Shown piece after piece: positions 55,642 through 63,950 of a DNA stretch of 64,000 bases (position 1 is its first letter; every line of letters starts with the position of its first letter). Origin of the DNA: Microvirga lenta. Its GTDB lineage: Bacteria; Pseudomonadota; Alphaproteobacteria; Rhizobiales; Beijerinckiaceae. Below the pieces are notes generated by a model. That model was given only the letters and a program-made list of their open reading frames with translations. It searched no databases and had not been told where the DNA came from. The stretch spans positions 1 to 64,000 of the forward strand of contig NZ_JAJBBR010000005.1 in the NCBI RefSeq assembly GCF_020532555.1, written 5' to 3'. The translations under genes were made by a program, and so were the position numbers.

Positions 55642-56301
55642 ATGACGCGTCGGCTCTCCGAGAACGCAAAAGTCACATCTCAGGATAAGACCTTGAACTC
55701 GTTAACAACTGGTGACTTCACCGAAGCCAATGAACCCTTCGCCCTGTTTCAGTCCTGGATGGAGGAGGCCAAGGCCTCGGAACCCAACGACCCCAACGCC
55801 ATGGCGCTCGCCACCGTGGACGCGGACGGCCTGCCCAATGTCCGCATGGTCCTGCTCAAGAGCGCGGACGAGAACGGCTTCGTGTTCTACACCAACACGG
55901 AATCGAACAAGGGCCGGGAGCTCCTCGGCCAGAAGAAGGCCGCCCTCGTCATCCACTGGAAGAGCCTGCGCCGGCAGATCCGGGCCCGGGGCCATGTGAG
56001 CCTGGTGAGCGACGCGGAGGCCGACGCCTATTTCCAGAGCCGCCCCCGGGACAGCCGCATCGGCGCCTGGGCGAGCCAGCAGTCGCGCCCGCTGGAGAGC
56101 CGCTTCGCCCTGGAGAAGGCGGTCGCCCTCAACACGGCGAAATACGCCATCGGCGAGGTGCCGCGCCCGCCCCACTGGACGGGCTTCCGCATCGCCCCGG
56201 TCTATATCGAGTTCTGGCAGGACCGTCCCTTCCGCCTCCACGACCGCATCGCCTTCACCCGCGAGGGCGAGGGTTGGTTGAAGAACAGGCTTTATCCTTA
56301 A
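55642..56301 (+). CDS. pdxH: Pyridoxamine 5'-phosphate oxidase
   Basis: The protein has 219 residues from the ATG at 55642; TTG at 55633 is also in frame. Family pattern: [40 protein letters not shown], then [16 protein letters not shown] (FMN and substrate contacts), PHWTGFRI and the C-terminal RLYP. It oxidises PNP/PMP to PLP with FMN. Confidence 0.95.
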   Translation: MTRRLSENAKVTSQDKTLNSLTTGDFTEANEPFALFQSWMEEAKASEPNDPNAMALATVDADGLPNVRMVLLKSADENGFVFYTNTESNKGRELLGQKKAALVIHWKSLRRQIRARGHVSLVSDAEADAYFQSRPRDSRIGAWASQQSRPLESRFALEKAVALNTAKYAIGEVPRPPHWTGFRIAPVYIEFWQDRPFRLHDRIAFTREGEGWLKNRLYP

Positions 56302-56375
56302 ACCCATGCATTCCGAGCTGTAGACCCTGACCCTGCGAGGGGCTAGGGTCCCGCGCCCATCCACACAGGTCCACC

Positions 56376-57131
56376 ATGTCCTCCTCAAGCAACACCTCCC
56401 GCCGCATCATGCTGCTCACCGGCGCCAGCCGCGGGATCGGGCATGCCACGGTCAAGCGCTTCTCGGCCGCCGGCTGGCGGGTCATCACCTGCTCGCGCCA
56501 CGCATTCCCCGAGAACTGCCCCTGGGAGATGGGTCCCGAGGACCATCTCCAGGTCGACCTGGCGGATGCGGAGGATACCCGCCGCGCCATCGCCGACGTG
56601 AAGGAGCGGCTGACCGCCGAGGGCGGCGTGCTGCACGCCCTGGTCAACAATGCGGGCATCTCGCCGAAGGCGCCCGGCGGCGCGCGGCTCGGCGCCCTCG
56701 CGACCCGCTACGAGGACTGGATCCACGTGTTCCAGGTGAACTTCTTCGCCTCGATCATGCTGGCCCGCGGCCTGCAGGACGAGCTGACGAAGGCCAAGGG
56801 CTCCGTGGTGAACGTGACCTCCATCGCGGGCTCCCGGGTCCACCCCTTCGCGGGCGCGGCCTATGCCACCTCCAAGGCGGCGCTGGCCTCCCTCACCCGC
56901 GAGATGGCCGCCGATTTCGGACCGCTGGGCGTGCGCGTGAACGCCATCTCCCCGGGCGAGATCGACACCTCCATCCTCTCGCCCGGCACCGAGAAGATCG
57001 TCGAGCAGCTTCCCATGCGCCGGCTCGGCACCCCGGACGAGGTGGCGAAGGCGATCTACTTCCTGTGCACCGACGCCAGCTCCTACGTCACCGGCGCGGA
57101 GCTGCACATCAACGGCGGCCAGCACGTCTAG
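56376..57131 (+). CDS. Short-chain dehydrogenase/reductase
   Basis: The 251-residue protein has LLTGASRGIGHATV near the N-terminus, NNAGIS, catalytic Ser in NVTSIAG, Tyr and Lys in YATSKAALASL, RVNAISPGEIDTSIL and a final HINGG. It is a classical NAD(P)-dependent SDR of unknown substrate. It follows pdxH by 74 bases and may share its transcript. It is convergent with the protease gene, with 9 bases between the ends. Confidence 0.92.
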   Translation: MSSSSNTSRRIMLLTGASRGIGHATVKRFSAAGWRVITCSRHAFPENCPWEMGPEDHLQVDLADAEDTRRAIADVKERLTAEGGVLHALVNNAGISPKAPGGARLGALATRYEDWIHVFQVNFFASIMLARGLQDELTKAKGSVVNVTSIAGSRVHPFAGAAYATSKAALASLTREMAADFGPLGVRVNAISPGEIDTSILSPGTEKIVEQLPMRRLGTPDEVAKAIYFLCTDASSYVTGAELHINGGQHV

Positions 57132-57140
57132 GAACGACCT

Positions 57141-59195
57141 TCAGCCCTCCTGAATCCCCCGCGGCATCCGCACCGGCGGCAGAACGATTCTTCCCGCCCC
57201 GCCGCGTTCAGGCGGCGGCTTCGGCGGATCGAGCTGCGCCTCATGGGCGGTCGCGAGCTGCTCGACCGCATCGCGGTCCCCGGGCCGTCCGGCTGCGAGC
57301 TCGCAGGCGATCCAGCGCGTGATCCGAGGCGCGGCGACGCTCGTCCCGTTCATGACGACGACCGAACCGCTGCGCGTGCCGGCGCCGAGCACGCCCGGAT
57401 GGGCGGCGGAATCGTCGCTCACCGTCAGCGCATCGGGGCCGTCCCGGTGGACCTGCGTGGCGCCGACCGGCACCGTGACGGGGCCGCCGGCCGAGTACGG
57501 CACGGGCCGCAGCTCCTTGCGATAGACGCCGCCGACGATGATCGTCTCATGGCCCGTGGCGATGGCGTTGATCGAGCCGTAACGCCGCACGATGCAGGAG
57601 ATGTCGTCCTCCTCGATCGGCCTGCCCGCATGGTCGTAGCGCCGGTAGCAGGGATGGTCGAAATACGACTGGCGCCCGCGGGTCGGATAACCGATGGGCG
57701 CGTCGTCCCGCTGCACCCAGGCCTCGACCATCTCGCCCGGCTGCAATCCCCGGTTCTTGAGGCGCAGGCGCCAGATCCCGGACTCGGCCGCCGGGCGGGG
57801 TGGCGGCGCCCGGCCCGGCCGCACCGTGGGCTTGAGCGCGACGAACAACATGCCGCGATCCGTCGGCGCCGGGGCGCGGTGGTAGCGCGCCTCGCACAGC
57901 ACCGAGCCGCCGACCACGTAGCGCAGCGTATGCAGCTGGCCCTCCTTCACCTCCCGCGGCGCGCTGTCATCTCCGGACGGCGTCTCGATCGTCAGCGCGA
58001 TCCGCTCCGCCCCGTCGGGGCCGGGCGGCAGCCAGATTTCGACGAAGCTCGGCGTCAGGTCGTCGGGCTGCACCCGCCAGGGCAGCTCCACCACCTCGTC
58101 CAGCGTGTCGAACGACACCCGCGTGTGCAGGCGCGCCAGGTGGCTGTTGCCGGACGGGATCACCACCCGCATCGGCCGGTTCCCCGCGACGGCGTTGTGG
58201 TCCCGCACGATCTCGTCGATGGCCGTCTCGATCTCGTGCGTGCCGTCGTGCGGACCGGCGGTGAGCCCGTAGCTGAAATTGATCGCGACCGGCGGGGGCC
58301 GTCCTCCTCCGGCCATGGCCAGCGCCACGTCGCGGATGTGCTTGACCGCGTCGATCACATAGGGGGCGAGGCTCGCGCCGGAGGAATCCGCCGTGGTGGC
58401 GGTCGGCAGCTGAACGCCAACGATGCGCCAGTCGGGCGTGTCGCCTGGGTCGAAGCCGCAGGCGAGATCCATCACGTGAGCGCCGTGCGAGGCATGCCTC
58501 GCCACGGGCTTGCGGCCGGGCCGCGCGAAATCTGCGACGCCCGCCCGGCGGTAGAACTCGTCCTCGTCCCAGTCCTGCTGCTCGGCCGCAGCGAGCAGGG
58601 CATCGATCTCGGCCTTCGTGATCATGCAGCCGTAGCCGTAGCCGCTGCGGCCGTCGTCCTCGCCGTCCTGGATCCAGACCGACTCGATCCGGGTGGTTCC
58701 GTCGGCCCGCCGGAAACGCTCGTGGCCGAAGGCGAGCCCGTCGTCGATGATGCCGACGATCACCGTGCCCGCCGTGAGCGGGCCGCTGGTCGAGGCGGGC
58801 CTGGGGCGAAAGGGGGCGTTCCTCGGCGTCACCGAGGCTTCGGGCAGCGGCGGGCCGGGCGTGGCCCACTCCGCCTCCCTCATGAACGGCCGGAACTCCC
58901 TTTCGGCGAACAGCCGCCGGACCTCCCGAAAGGTCAGGAAATGCGTCTCGAAGCGCTCGCTTCCCGGCGGCGAGCGCCCGGCCCACTCCGCCTCGCCGGT
59001 CAGACGCCGCCAGAGATCCCGGATCCTCGCCTCGTTCTTCTTCTCGCGCCAGCGCACGAGCAGCGGGACCCGCTGGCCGCCGGTTCGCGGCAGCAGGAAG
59101 TCCTCCCGCCCCGGACCCAGCGACCAGCGCAGATAGGGATCGAGATTCGCGAGCCCGAGGGGGTCGCTCCAGGGATCGTCATATTCCCACGGCAT
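57141..59195 (-). CDS. Subtilisin-like (S8) serine protease, no signal peptide
   Basis: The protein has 684 residues from the ATG at 59195 (PWEYDDPWSDPLGLANLDPY). The triad is complete: D151 in VGIIDDGLAFGHERF, H237 in ASHGAHVMDLACG and S619 in NGTSVAAPR. The first 140 residues form an unassigned N-domain, and a large insert separates His and Ser. No signal peptide or lipobox is visible, so it may act in the cytoplasm or leave by another route. It is the third gene of a leftward operon, 17 bases after the haloperoxidase-like gene, whose product or a partner could be its target. Confidence 0.88.
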   Translation of the reverse strand: MPWEYDDPWSDPLGLANLDPYLRWSLGPGREDFLLPRTGGQRVPLLVRWREKKNEARIRDLWRRLTGEAEWAGRSPPGSERFETHFLTFREVRRLFAEREFRPFMREAEWATPGPPLPEASVTPRNAPFRPRPASTSGPLTAGTVIVGIIDDGLAFGHERFRRADGTTRIESVWIQDGEDDGRSGYGYGCMITKAEIDALLAAAEQQDWDEDEFYRRAGVADFARPGRKPVARHASHGAHVMDLACGFDPGDTPDWRIVGVQLPTATTADSSGASLAPYVIDAVKHIRDVALAMAGGGRPPPVAINFSYGLTAGPHDGTHEIETAIDEIVRDHNAVAGNRPMRVVIPSGNSHLARLHTRVSFDTLDEVVELPWRVQPDDLTPSFVEIWLPPGPDGAERIALTIETPSGDDSAPREVKEGQLHTLRYVVGGSVLCEARYHRAPAPTDRGMLFVALKPTVRPGRAPPPRPAAESGIWRLRLKNRGLQPGEMVEAWVQRDDAPIGYPTRGRQSYFDHPCYRRYDHAGRPIEEDDISCIVRRYGSINAIATGHETIIVGGVYRKELRPVPYSAGGPVTVPVGATQVHRDGPDALTVSDDSAAHPGVLGAGTRSGSVVVMNGTSVAAPRITRWIACELAAGRPGDRDAVEQLATAHEAQLDPPKPPPERGGAGRIVLPPVRMPRGIQEG

Positions 59196-59212
59196 GGCAC
59201 GCCCTCCCTGTC

Positions 59213-60409
59213 TCAGCTCCACTCGGCCCTGGCTTTGTTCCAGAGCCAGGTGAGCAGTTCGGACTGCCGGGTCGGGTCGAGGGCCTGGTCGGCATTTCCG
59301 CGGATCAGGAAGTTCTTCTCCTCCAGCCGCTGGTTGTCCGGATCGTAGAGGTCGCGCCAGACAAAATCCTGGCCGGGTGGCCAGGCGCTCCCGTCGAAGG
59401 TCCAGTCCCGGTAAGTCGCGGCGCCGGAGCAGCGGTCGACGAAATAGCGCCCGAGGGTCAACCCCAGCACCGCGCCGGCCGCGCTGTCGACGGGAAAATG
59501 GACGCCCGCGACGGTGCGGTTGATGGCGATCCGGGCGGCGAGGCGCAAGAGCTGGATGCGCCATTCCGCGTCTGTATAGACGGCCTGTCCGGAGTTCTCC
59601 AACAGCTCCCAGAGCACGAGCGCCGCCGCGAAGGCCTCGGTGGCGTGCCCGCTGGGCAGCGAGCCGTGCGCGGGCGTGAGGATGAGCGGCTGGACCTGCG
59701 GCGAGTATTCGACCGGGCGCCGGCAGGCGAGACCCTGCTTGAGGCGCAGATGCACCACGATGGCGAGCCGCAGAACGGCGGCGAGCAGTTCCAGCGTATA
59801 GGGCGTCCGGTCCGGGTGCAGGTAGGAAACCGACGACAGGAAGGCGAGCCCGCCGCCCATCTGGGTCAGGATCTCCGATTGCCGGTCGGGACGCAGATCC
59901 GCGTAGCTTGCGAGAAAGTGGAGCTGCGCCTCGAAGATCGCCTGCGACGGGCGCGCCATGGCGACGAGCCTGCGGTATTCCGGCACCGGAGGGTTGCCGC
60001 CGACCGGGGCCGGAACCTCGAGATGCCACACGAAGAGGCGCGGGTTCGCGCCGCCCGCCTCCGCCGTGACGGCGAGGCGCGACACCATCTCCAGGTCGAT
60101 CGCGCCGGCCCGGACCCAGGGCGACCAGCGCTCCATGACGTCCGGATCGTCGAAGGCCAGCGGGCCGGGCGGCTGAATGGTCTGCCACGGCCCGACGATG
60201 CCGTCGCGGCTGCGGATCAGCGCGTCGGTCGTGAGCGGCGAGTCGAACCCGATGCCGCCGACGCCGCCGACTCCCCCCACGCCTCCGACGCCGCCTACTC
60301 CGCCGACACCTCCAACCCCGCCGACACCGCCGACGCCCCCTACGCCTCCGACACCGCCCACGCCGCCAACGCCGCCGAGCGGCCCGATTCCTGCCCAAAC
60401 CGTACTCAC
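59213..60409 (-). CDS. PAP2-superfamily/vanadium-haloperoxidase-like protein with (GGV)n leader
   Basis: The 398-residue protein begins with 13 GGV triplets and one GGI (residues 12-53), then a helical core with all three PAP2 signature motifs: K224-x6-R231-P232, PSGH at 252-255 and R298-x5-H304-x3-D308. Spacing and length resemble bacterial vanadium-dependent haloperoxidase-like proteins rather than membrane PAP2 phosphatases, because no transmembrane helices are evident. These proteins bind vanadate or phosphate; activity could be halogenation or phosphatase. It lies between the cyclase and protease genes in one operon. Confidence 0.8.
   Translation of the reverse strand: MSTVWAGIGPLGGVGGVGGVGGVGGVGGVGGVGGVGGVGGVGGVGGVGGVGGIGFDSPLTTDALIRSRDGIVGPWQTIQPPGPLAFDDPDVMERWSPWVRAGAIDLEMVSRLAVTAEAGGANPRLFVWHLEVPAPVGGNPPVPEYRRLVAMARPSQAIFEAQLHFLASYADLRPDRQSEILTQMGGGLAFLSSVSYLHPDRTPYTLELLAAVLRLAIVVHLRLKQGLACRRPVEYSPQVQPLILTPAHGSLPSGHATEAFAAALVLWELLENSGQAVYTDAEWRIQLLRLAARIAINRTVAGVHFPVDSAAGAVLGLTLGRYFVDRCSGAATYRDWTFDGSAWPPGQDFVWRDLYDPDNQRLEEKNFLIRGNADQALDPTRQSELLTWLWNKARAEWS
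60251..60376 (-). repeat. Tandem 9-nt repeat encoding (GGV)13-GGI
   Basis: Fourteen consecutive nonamers on the coding strand each encode Gly-Gly-Val (the last Gly-Gly-Ile). Third positions vary between units, which suggests the amino-acid pattern, not just slippage, has been retained. The array lies in the 5' end of the haloperoxidase-like gene. Confidence 0.9.
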
Positions 60410-60448
60410 GTTGGTCCTCCCTCGTTCTCGGCCCCGCGGCCGTCGACG

Positions 60449-62257
60449 TCACTCAGGGACGCCGGCATTCCGCAGAGTGGCCGCCCATTCGTCCCCGATC
60501 CTGTAGCCGGCGCTGGGCGAGCGCTCGCGCCAGCGGCGGATGGTGAGCTGGGGCTCCATCTGCAGGAGCTTTCTCACGGTCCGCCGCGCGTCCTCGTGCC
60601 GGCCGAGATGCCATTGCGCGATCGCCATGGCCCGCAGGGTTGAGGTGTGCGTGCAGTTGGCCCGCAGCGAACGCTGGGCGAGCTTCAGGGCGCGCTCGTA
60701 CTGGTGCGCTGCCAGATGAGCGGTCGCAGAGAGGGAGTCGTAGAAGTAGCGGTGAGGGTCGAGGGGCGAGAGCCTCAGGGCGCGCTGGGTGCAGCTCACC
60801 GCGGGCGTTCCCTCGCCCTTGAACGCGTGGAGCGTTCCCAGGAGCAGCCAGGCGAGGGAGTCGTTCGGATTGGTCAGGAGGGCGAGGTCGTACCGCGCCT
60901 TGGCGGTGTCGAGTTCCTTCAGGAGATTCGTGTGCACGAAGCCGTCGACGGAAAGCGCGAGCGAGCAATGCGGGTCGATGTCGAGCGCCTGCTTCGTGCA
61001 TTGCAGGGCGTAACGGGCATCCTGCTGCGGGTCCTCCGACCAGCCCTGCTGCACGCGCAGCACATGCCATTTCGCGAGCCACGCCCTCGGGACGGCCTGA
61101 CGCGGCGCCCGCTCGATCAGCGTTTCGAGGAGTCTCCTCGCCTGGTCGAAGTCGATGGACGACAGGCGGTGCATGAGCGCGACGGCGGCGATGAGCAGCG
61201 TGTAGCTCTTCAGGGTCGGCAGGGCCTGCGACTGCGCGCGCTGCAGCTCGCTCACCATCACGGCCGCGCTCACGTTGATGGCGATCTCGTCGATGAGCTC
61301 GCGCTTGCCGGAGAGAACGGCTGCGATCTGGCCCTTGCAGCGGCCCGCCCACGCGGTCTGCCCCGATTTGGCCTCCATGAGTTCGGCTTCGATGGCGACG
61401 AAACGATCCGTCACGCGGTATTCGCCCGACAGCACGTAGTCGGCGTTGAGATTGGCGCTGATCTGCGCCAGCGGTGTATCGCGCCCGCGAAACACGGTGG
61501 TGGACAGGCGCGAGATCACGTGCAGCTCCGGCGAGCGTGACAGGTCCTGGATCAGCTCCTCCGCCAGAACCTCGCCCAGCACGTGATGCTCGTCGCCAGC
61601 ATCGTCCGTGGTGAAGGGCACGACCGCCAGCGTCGGGCGCAGGTCGTCGACGAAAACGCCGGGCTCGATCACCGGGCGCGGGCCGGGCGGGCCGATCCGG
61701 TAGGTGCGGACAGGCTGCGGCACGTGCTTGAGATAGCACTCGCCGAGATCCTCGATATCCGCATCGAGATCGGCGGTGAGCTGGTCGCGCAGATTGGCCG
61801 AGATCACGATCTCGCCGGGACCCGCCAGGGTCAGGAGCCGCGCGGCGCGGCTGACGCCGCGTCCGTACAGATCCGCGTGATCGACGATGACGTCGCTGAT
61901 CTCGACGCCCATGCGCAGCATCACCTGCTGCGCGGGCGGAAGACCCGCATTCCCGCGATGGCTCGCCTGCTGGATCGCGAAGGCCGCCGAAACCGCCGAG
62001 CGCGCGTCGTCGAAATCCAGCAGCATCCCGTCGCCGAGGCCCTTGGTGAAATGGCCGTTGAATTCCGGAAGGATCTCGGTCCTGACATGCTCCACGAAGG
62101 CGAGCCAGCGGGACACGAAAGCGGTCTCGTCCTGCTCCACGTGGCGCACGGATTCCACGACGTCGAGGATCAGCACGGCTCGGTTGGCCCGCACTGCAGC
62201 GGAATAAGGCTCGTCGGGTTGCTGACCGATCTGAGCCAAAGCATCCTCCGGCGACAC
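60449..62257 (-). CDS. Class III adenylate/guanylate cyclase with TolB-like and TPR regions
   Basis: The 602-residue protein begins with a class III cyclase domain at about 22-195, with the metal Asp residues D32 (ILDVVESVR) and D76 (KGLGDGMLLDF), then GVEISDVIVDHADLYGRGVS and AARLLTLAGPGEIVIS. A TolB/FlgO-like nucleotide-binding-type segment follows (about 208-330, PTLAVVPFTTDDAGDE, RLSTTVFRGRDTP), then TPR-like repeats to about 590. No transmembrane helix is visible. It is the first gene of the leftward operon with the haloperoxidase-like and S8 genes (39-base gap), so cyclic-nucleotide signalling may control or accompany them. Confidence 0.88.
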   Translation of the reverse strand: MSPEDALAQIGQQPDEPYSAAVRANRAVLILDVVESVRHVEQDETAFVSRWLAFVEHVRTEILPEFNGHFTKGLGDGMLLDFDDARSAVSAAFAIQQASHRGNAGLPPAQQVMLRMGVEISDVIVDHADLYGRGVSRAARLLTLAGPGEIVISANLRDQLTADLDADIEDLGECYLKHVPQPVRTYRIGPPGPRPVIEPGVFVDDLRPTLAVVPFTTDDAGDEHHVLGEVLAEELIQDLSRSPELHVISRLSTTVFRGRDTPLAQISANLNADYVLSGEYRVTDRFVAIEAELMEAKSGQTAWAGRCKGQIAAVLSGKRELIDEIAINVSAAVMVSELQRAQSQALPTLKSYTLLIAAVALMHRLSSIDFDQARRLLETLIERAPRQAVPRAWLAKWHVLRVQQGWSEDPQQDARYALQCTKQALDIDPHCSLALSVDGFVHTNLLKELDTAKARYDLALLTNPNDSLAWLLLGTLHAFKGEGTPAVSCTQRALRLSPLDPHRYFYDSLSATAHLAAHQYERALKLAQRSLRANCTHTSTLRAMAIAQWHLGRHEDARRTVRKLLQMEPQLTIRRWRERSPSAGYRIGDEWAATLRNAGVPE

Positions 62258-62475
62258 GGTTGCGCACCGGCAAAGAGGCCCTGCCGGAAAAAGGCGGACG
62301 ACAGCGAATAGTCAGTATTACGTATGGTAATGCCGACAGAGGCGTGTTTTCAAGCGTGCGGTGGGTACTCCCCTTTGGTCGCTGCATTGCGCCAGAGGAA
62401 TTCTTGCATCGGGACAGGCTCTGCTCCCCCGGGTCCGGGGGCCTGATCGAAGCTCGCGGAGAGCGCCCCCGTGGC

Positions 62476-62564
62476 TCTCCTCCCCACGGACCTCGGGCTT
62501 GCCAGTCGACATCTCGCACCGATGGCGCAACCGGACTCTCCTCCCCACGGACCTCGGGCTTGCC
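62476..62564. repeat. 28-bp direct repeat, two copies
   Basis: Identical units start at 62476 and 62537 (TCTCCTCCCCACGGACCTCG then GGCTTGCC), 61 bases apart. Only two copies exist and there is no cas gene, so this is part of the intergenic repeat landscape rather than a CRISPR. Confidence 0.75.
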
Positions 62565-62609
62565 CGAGATCCGCATCCTCTTGCGCAAGTCGGGAACACC
62601 CGACTTGCG

Positions 62610-62702
62610 GTGGGGAGGAGGTGGAGGTGGGGGTGTGAGCGATAGCCTATGAAGGTCCGGCGCCGGCACCCCCACCCTGGCCCTCCCCACAAGGGGGAGG
62701 GA
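62610..62702. repeat. GC-rich palindromic repeat, family A, copy 2
   Basis: GTGGGGAGGAGGTGGAGGTG at 62610 and CCTCCCCACAAGGGGGAGGG near 62682 match the arms of copy 1 at 40771-40876, including the shared GTCCGGCGCCGGCACCCCCA core. The centre differs in sequence and length. Confidence 0.7.
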
Positions 62703-62800
62703 AGGAGCTCGCGCCAGACAGCGCCGCATCGACGACGGCTTTTCGCTATGCCGTCCCGAGGAGCCGCGACGAACCAGGCTCGACGACGGCGGCGGAGTGT

Positions 62801-63871
62801 CTACGCCGCCTGCGCCGGCCACGGCCCCACATAATCCGACCGGGGCCGGATGATCCTTCCCGTCTTCACCTGCTCCACCGCGTGAGCGACCCAGCCTGCC
62901 GTGCGGCCCGCGCCGAAGAGCGGGGTGAAGCCCGCGCGGGGAATGCCCAGCGCCTCCAGCAGCAGGGCGGTGTAGAACTCCACGTTGGTGTCGAGCCTGC
63001 GACCGGGCTTGCGGCGCTCCAGCACCGCGAGCGCCGCCGCCTCCACGGCCTCCGCGAAGGCGATGCGGTTGTCGCGGCCCTTCAGCCGCCCGGCGGCGGC
63101 TTTCAGCACGTCGGCGCGCGGATCGCGCACCCGGTAGATGCGGTGGCCGAAGCCCATGAGGCGCTCGCCGCGGCCGATGGCGTCGTCGAGCCAGCCTTCC
63201 GCATTCTCGACGGTTCCGATGGCGTCGAGCATGTCGAGCACCGGTCCCGGCGCGCCGCCATGGAGCGGACCTTTGAGGGCGCACAATCCCGCCACGACGG
63301 ACGAGAGGATGCCGGCCTCCGTGGAGGCCACCACGCGGGCCGTGAAGGTCGAAGCGTTGAGCCCGTGGTCCATAATGGTGACGAGATAGGTGTCGAGCCC
63401 GGCCGCCTCCCCCGCGTCGGCGGGCGTACCGCGCAACATGCGCAGGAGGTCGGCGGCATGGGCCGCGGACGGGTCGGGCTCGATGGGACCGTTACCCCCT
63501 GCGCCGCGCACCGCCATGGCGGCCGCGACCCCTGCCCCGCCGATCGCGAGGAAGGCCGGATCCTCGTCCGCATCCGGCAGGGCCGCGAGCAGGAGGCGCA
63601 TGCCCTCCACCGGGGTCAGGCCCGCAAGGCGGGGAGCGAGCGGCGCCAGATGGCCGAAGGCCCGCGCCCGCGCCGCGCCGATCCTGCCGGCGAGATCCTC
63701 GGCCCCTTCGGTCACGAGCCCCTCCCAGAGAATTGCCACGGCGCGCTCGAAGGACATGCGGCCCGCCAGCTCCTCGAGGTCGTGGCCGCGGACGATCAGG
63801 CGTCCGGCCTCGCCGTCCACGTGGCTGAGGATGGTTTGTGCGGCGATGACGTCGTCGAGACCGAGCTTCAT
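62801..63871 (-). CDS. Short citrate synthase/methylcitrate synthase-like protein
   Basis: The protein has 356 residues from the ATG at 63871 (KLGLDDVIAAQTILSHVDGE). Active-site His residues lie in MDHGLNAST (H169) and FGHRIYRVRDPR (H243), with the GPLHGGAPG loop at 201-209. In the usual NVDFY motif the catalytic Asp is replaced by Glu (NVEFY, E298). At about 356 residues it is shorter than the main citrate synthase (about 430), as in citrate/2-methylcitrate synthase paralogues. It condenses an acyl-CoA with oxaloacetate if active. Confidence 0.88.
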   Translation of the reverse strand: MKLGLDDVIAAQTILSHVDGEAGRLIVRGHDLEELAGRMSFERAVAILWEGLVTEGAEDLAGRIGAARARAFGHLAPLAPRLAGLTPVEGMRLLLAALPDADEDPAFLAIGGAGVAAAMAVRGAGGNGPIEPDPSAAHAADLLRMLRGTPADAGEAAGLDTYLVTIMDHGLNASTFTARVVASTEAGILSSVVAGLCALKGPLHGGAPGPVLDMLDAIGTVENAEGWLDDAIGRGERLMGFGHRIYRVRDPRADVLKAAAGRLKGRDNRIAFAEAVEAAALAVLERRKPGRRLDTNVEFYTALLLEALGIPRAGFTPLFGAGRTAGWVAHAVEQVKTGRIIRPRSDYVGPWPAQAA

Positions 63872-63950
63872 GAGGCTTCTCCTTCTTTGTCGGGGATCAG
63901 CTTCCCGCCGGGATTGCCTGACCGTCAATCTTGAATCAACATATCAACCT

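Larger units (their letters stand above)
62258..62800. other. Repeat-rich intergenic region upstream of the cyclase operon
   Basis: No gene is supported in these 543 bases. They contain a second copy of GC-rich repeat family A and two copies of a 28-bp direct repeat. The leftward cyclase operon promoter should lie near 62260-62340, where AT content rises (GTCAGTATTACGTATGGTAA). Confidence 0.55.

Noticed and set aside
60251-60376. Tandem repeat considered as CRISPR or VNTR without coding role
   Set aside because: The 9-nt unit keeps the reading frame of the haloperoxidase-like gene and has synonymous variation, so it is a coding repeat.
57141-60452. Uninterrupted 1103-codon frame on the minus strand through the protease and haloperoxidase-like regions
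   Set aside because: The protease begins at 59195 with its own start. Upstream of that point the frame is low-complexity Arg-rich translation of the haloperoxidase gene in a wrong frame.
62476-62564. Two 28-bp direct repeats with a 33-base spacer, resembling a minimal CRISPR
   Set aside because: There are only two units, no cas genes, and the surrounding sequence belongs to dispersed intergenic repeats.
60453-63284. Very long minus-strand frame (943 codons) across the cyclase and citrate synthase genes
   Set aside because: It is Arg/Ala/Gly-rich without motifs and lies out of frame over two genes with clear catalytic motifs; high GC suppresses stop codons.
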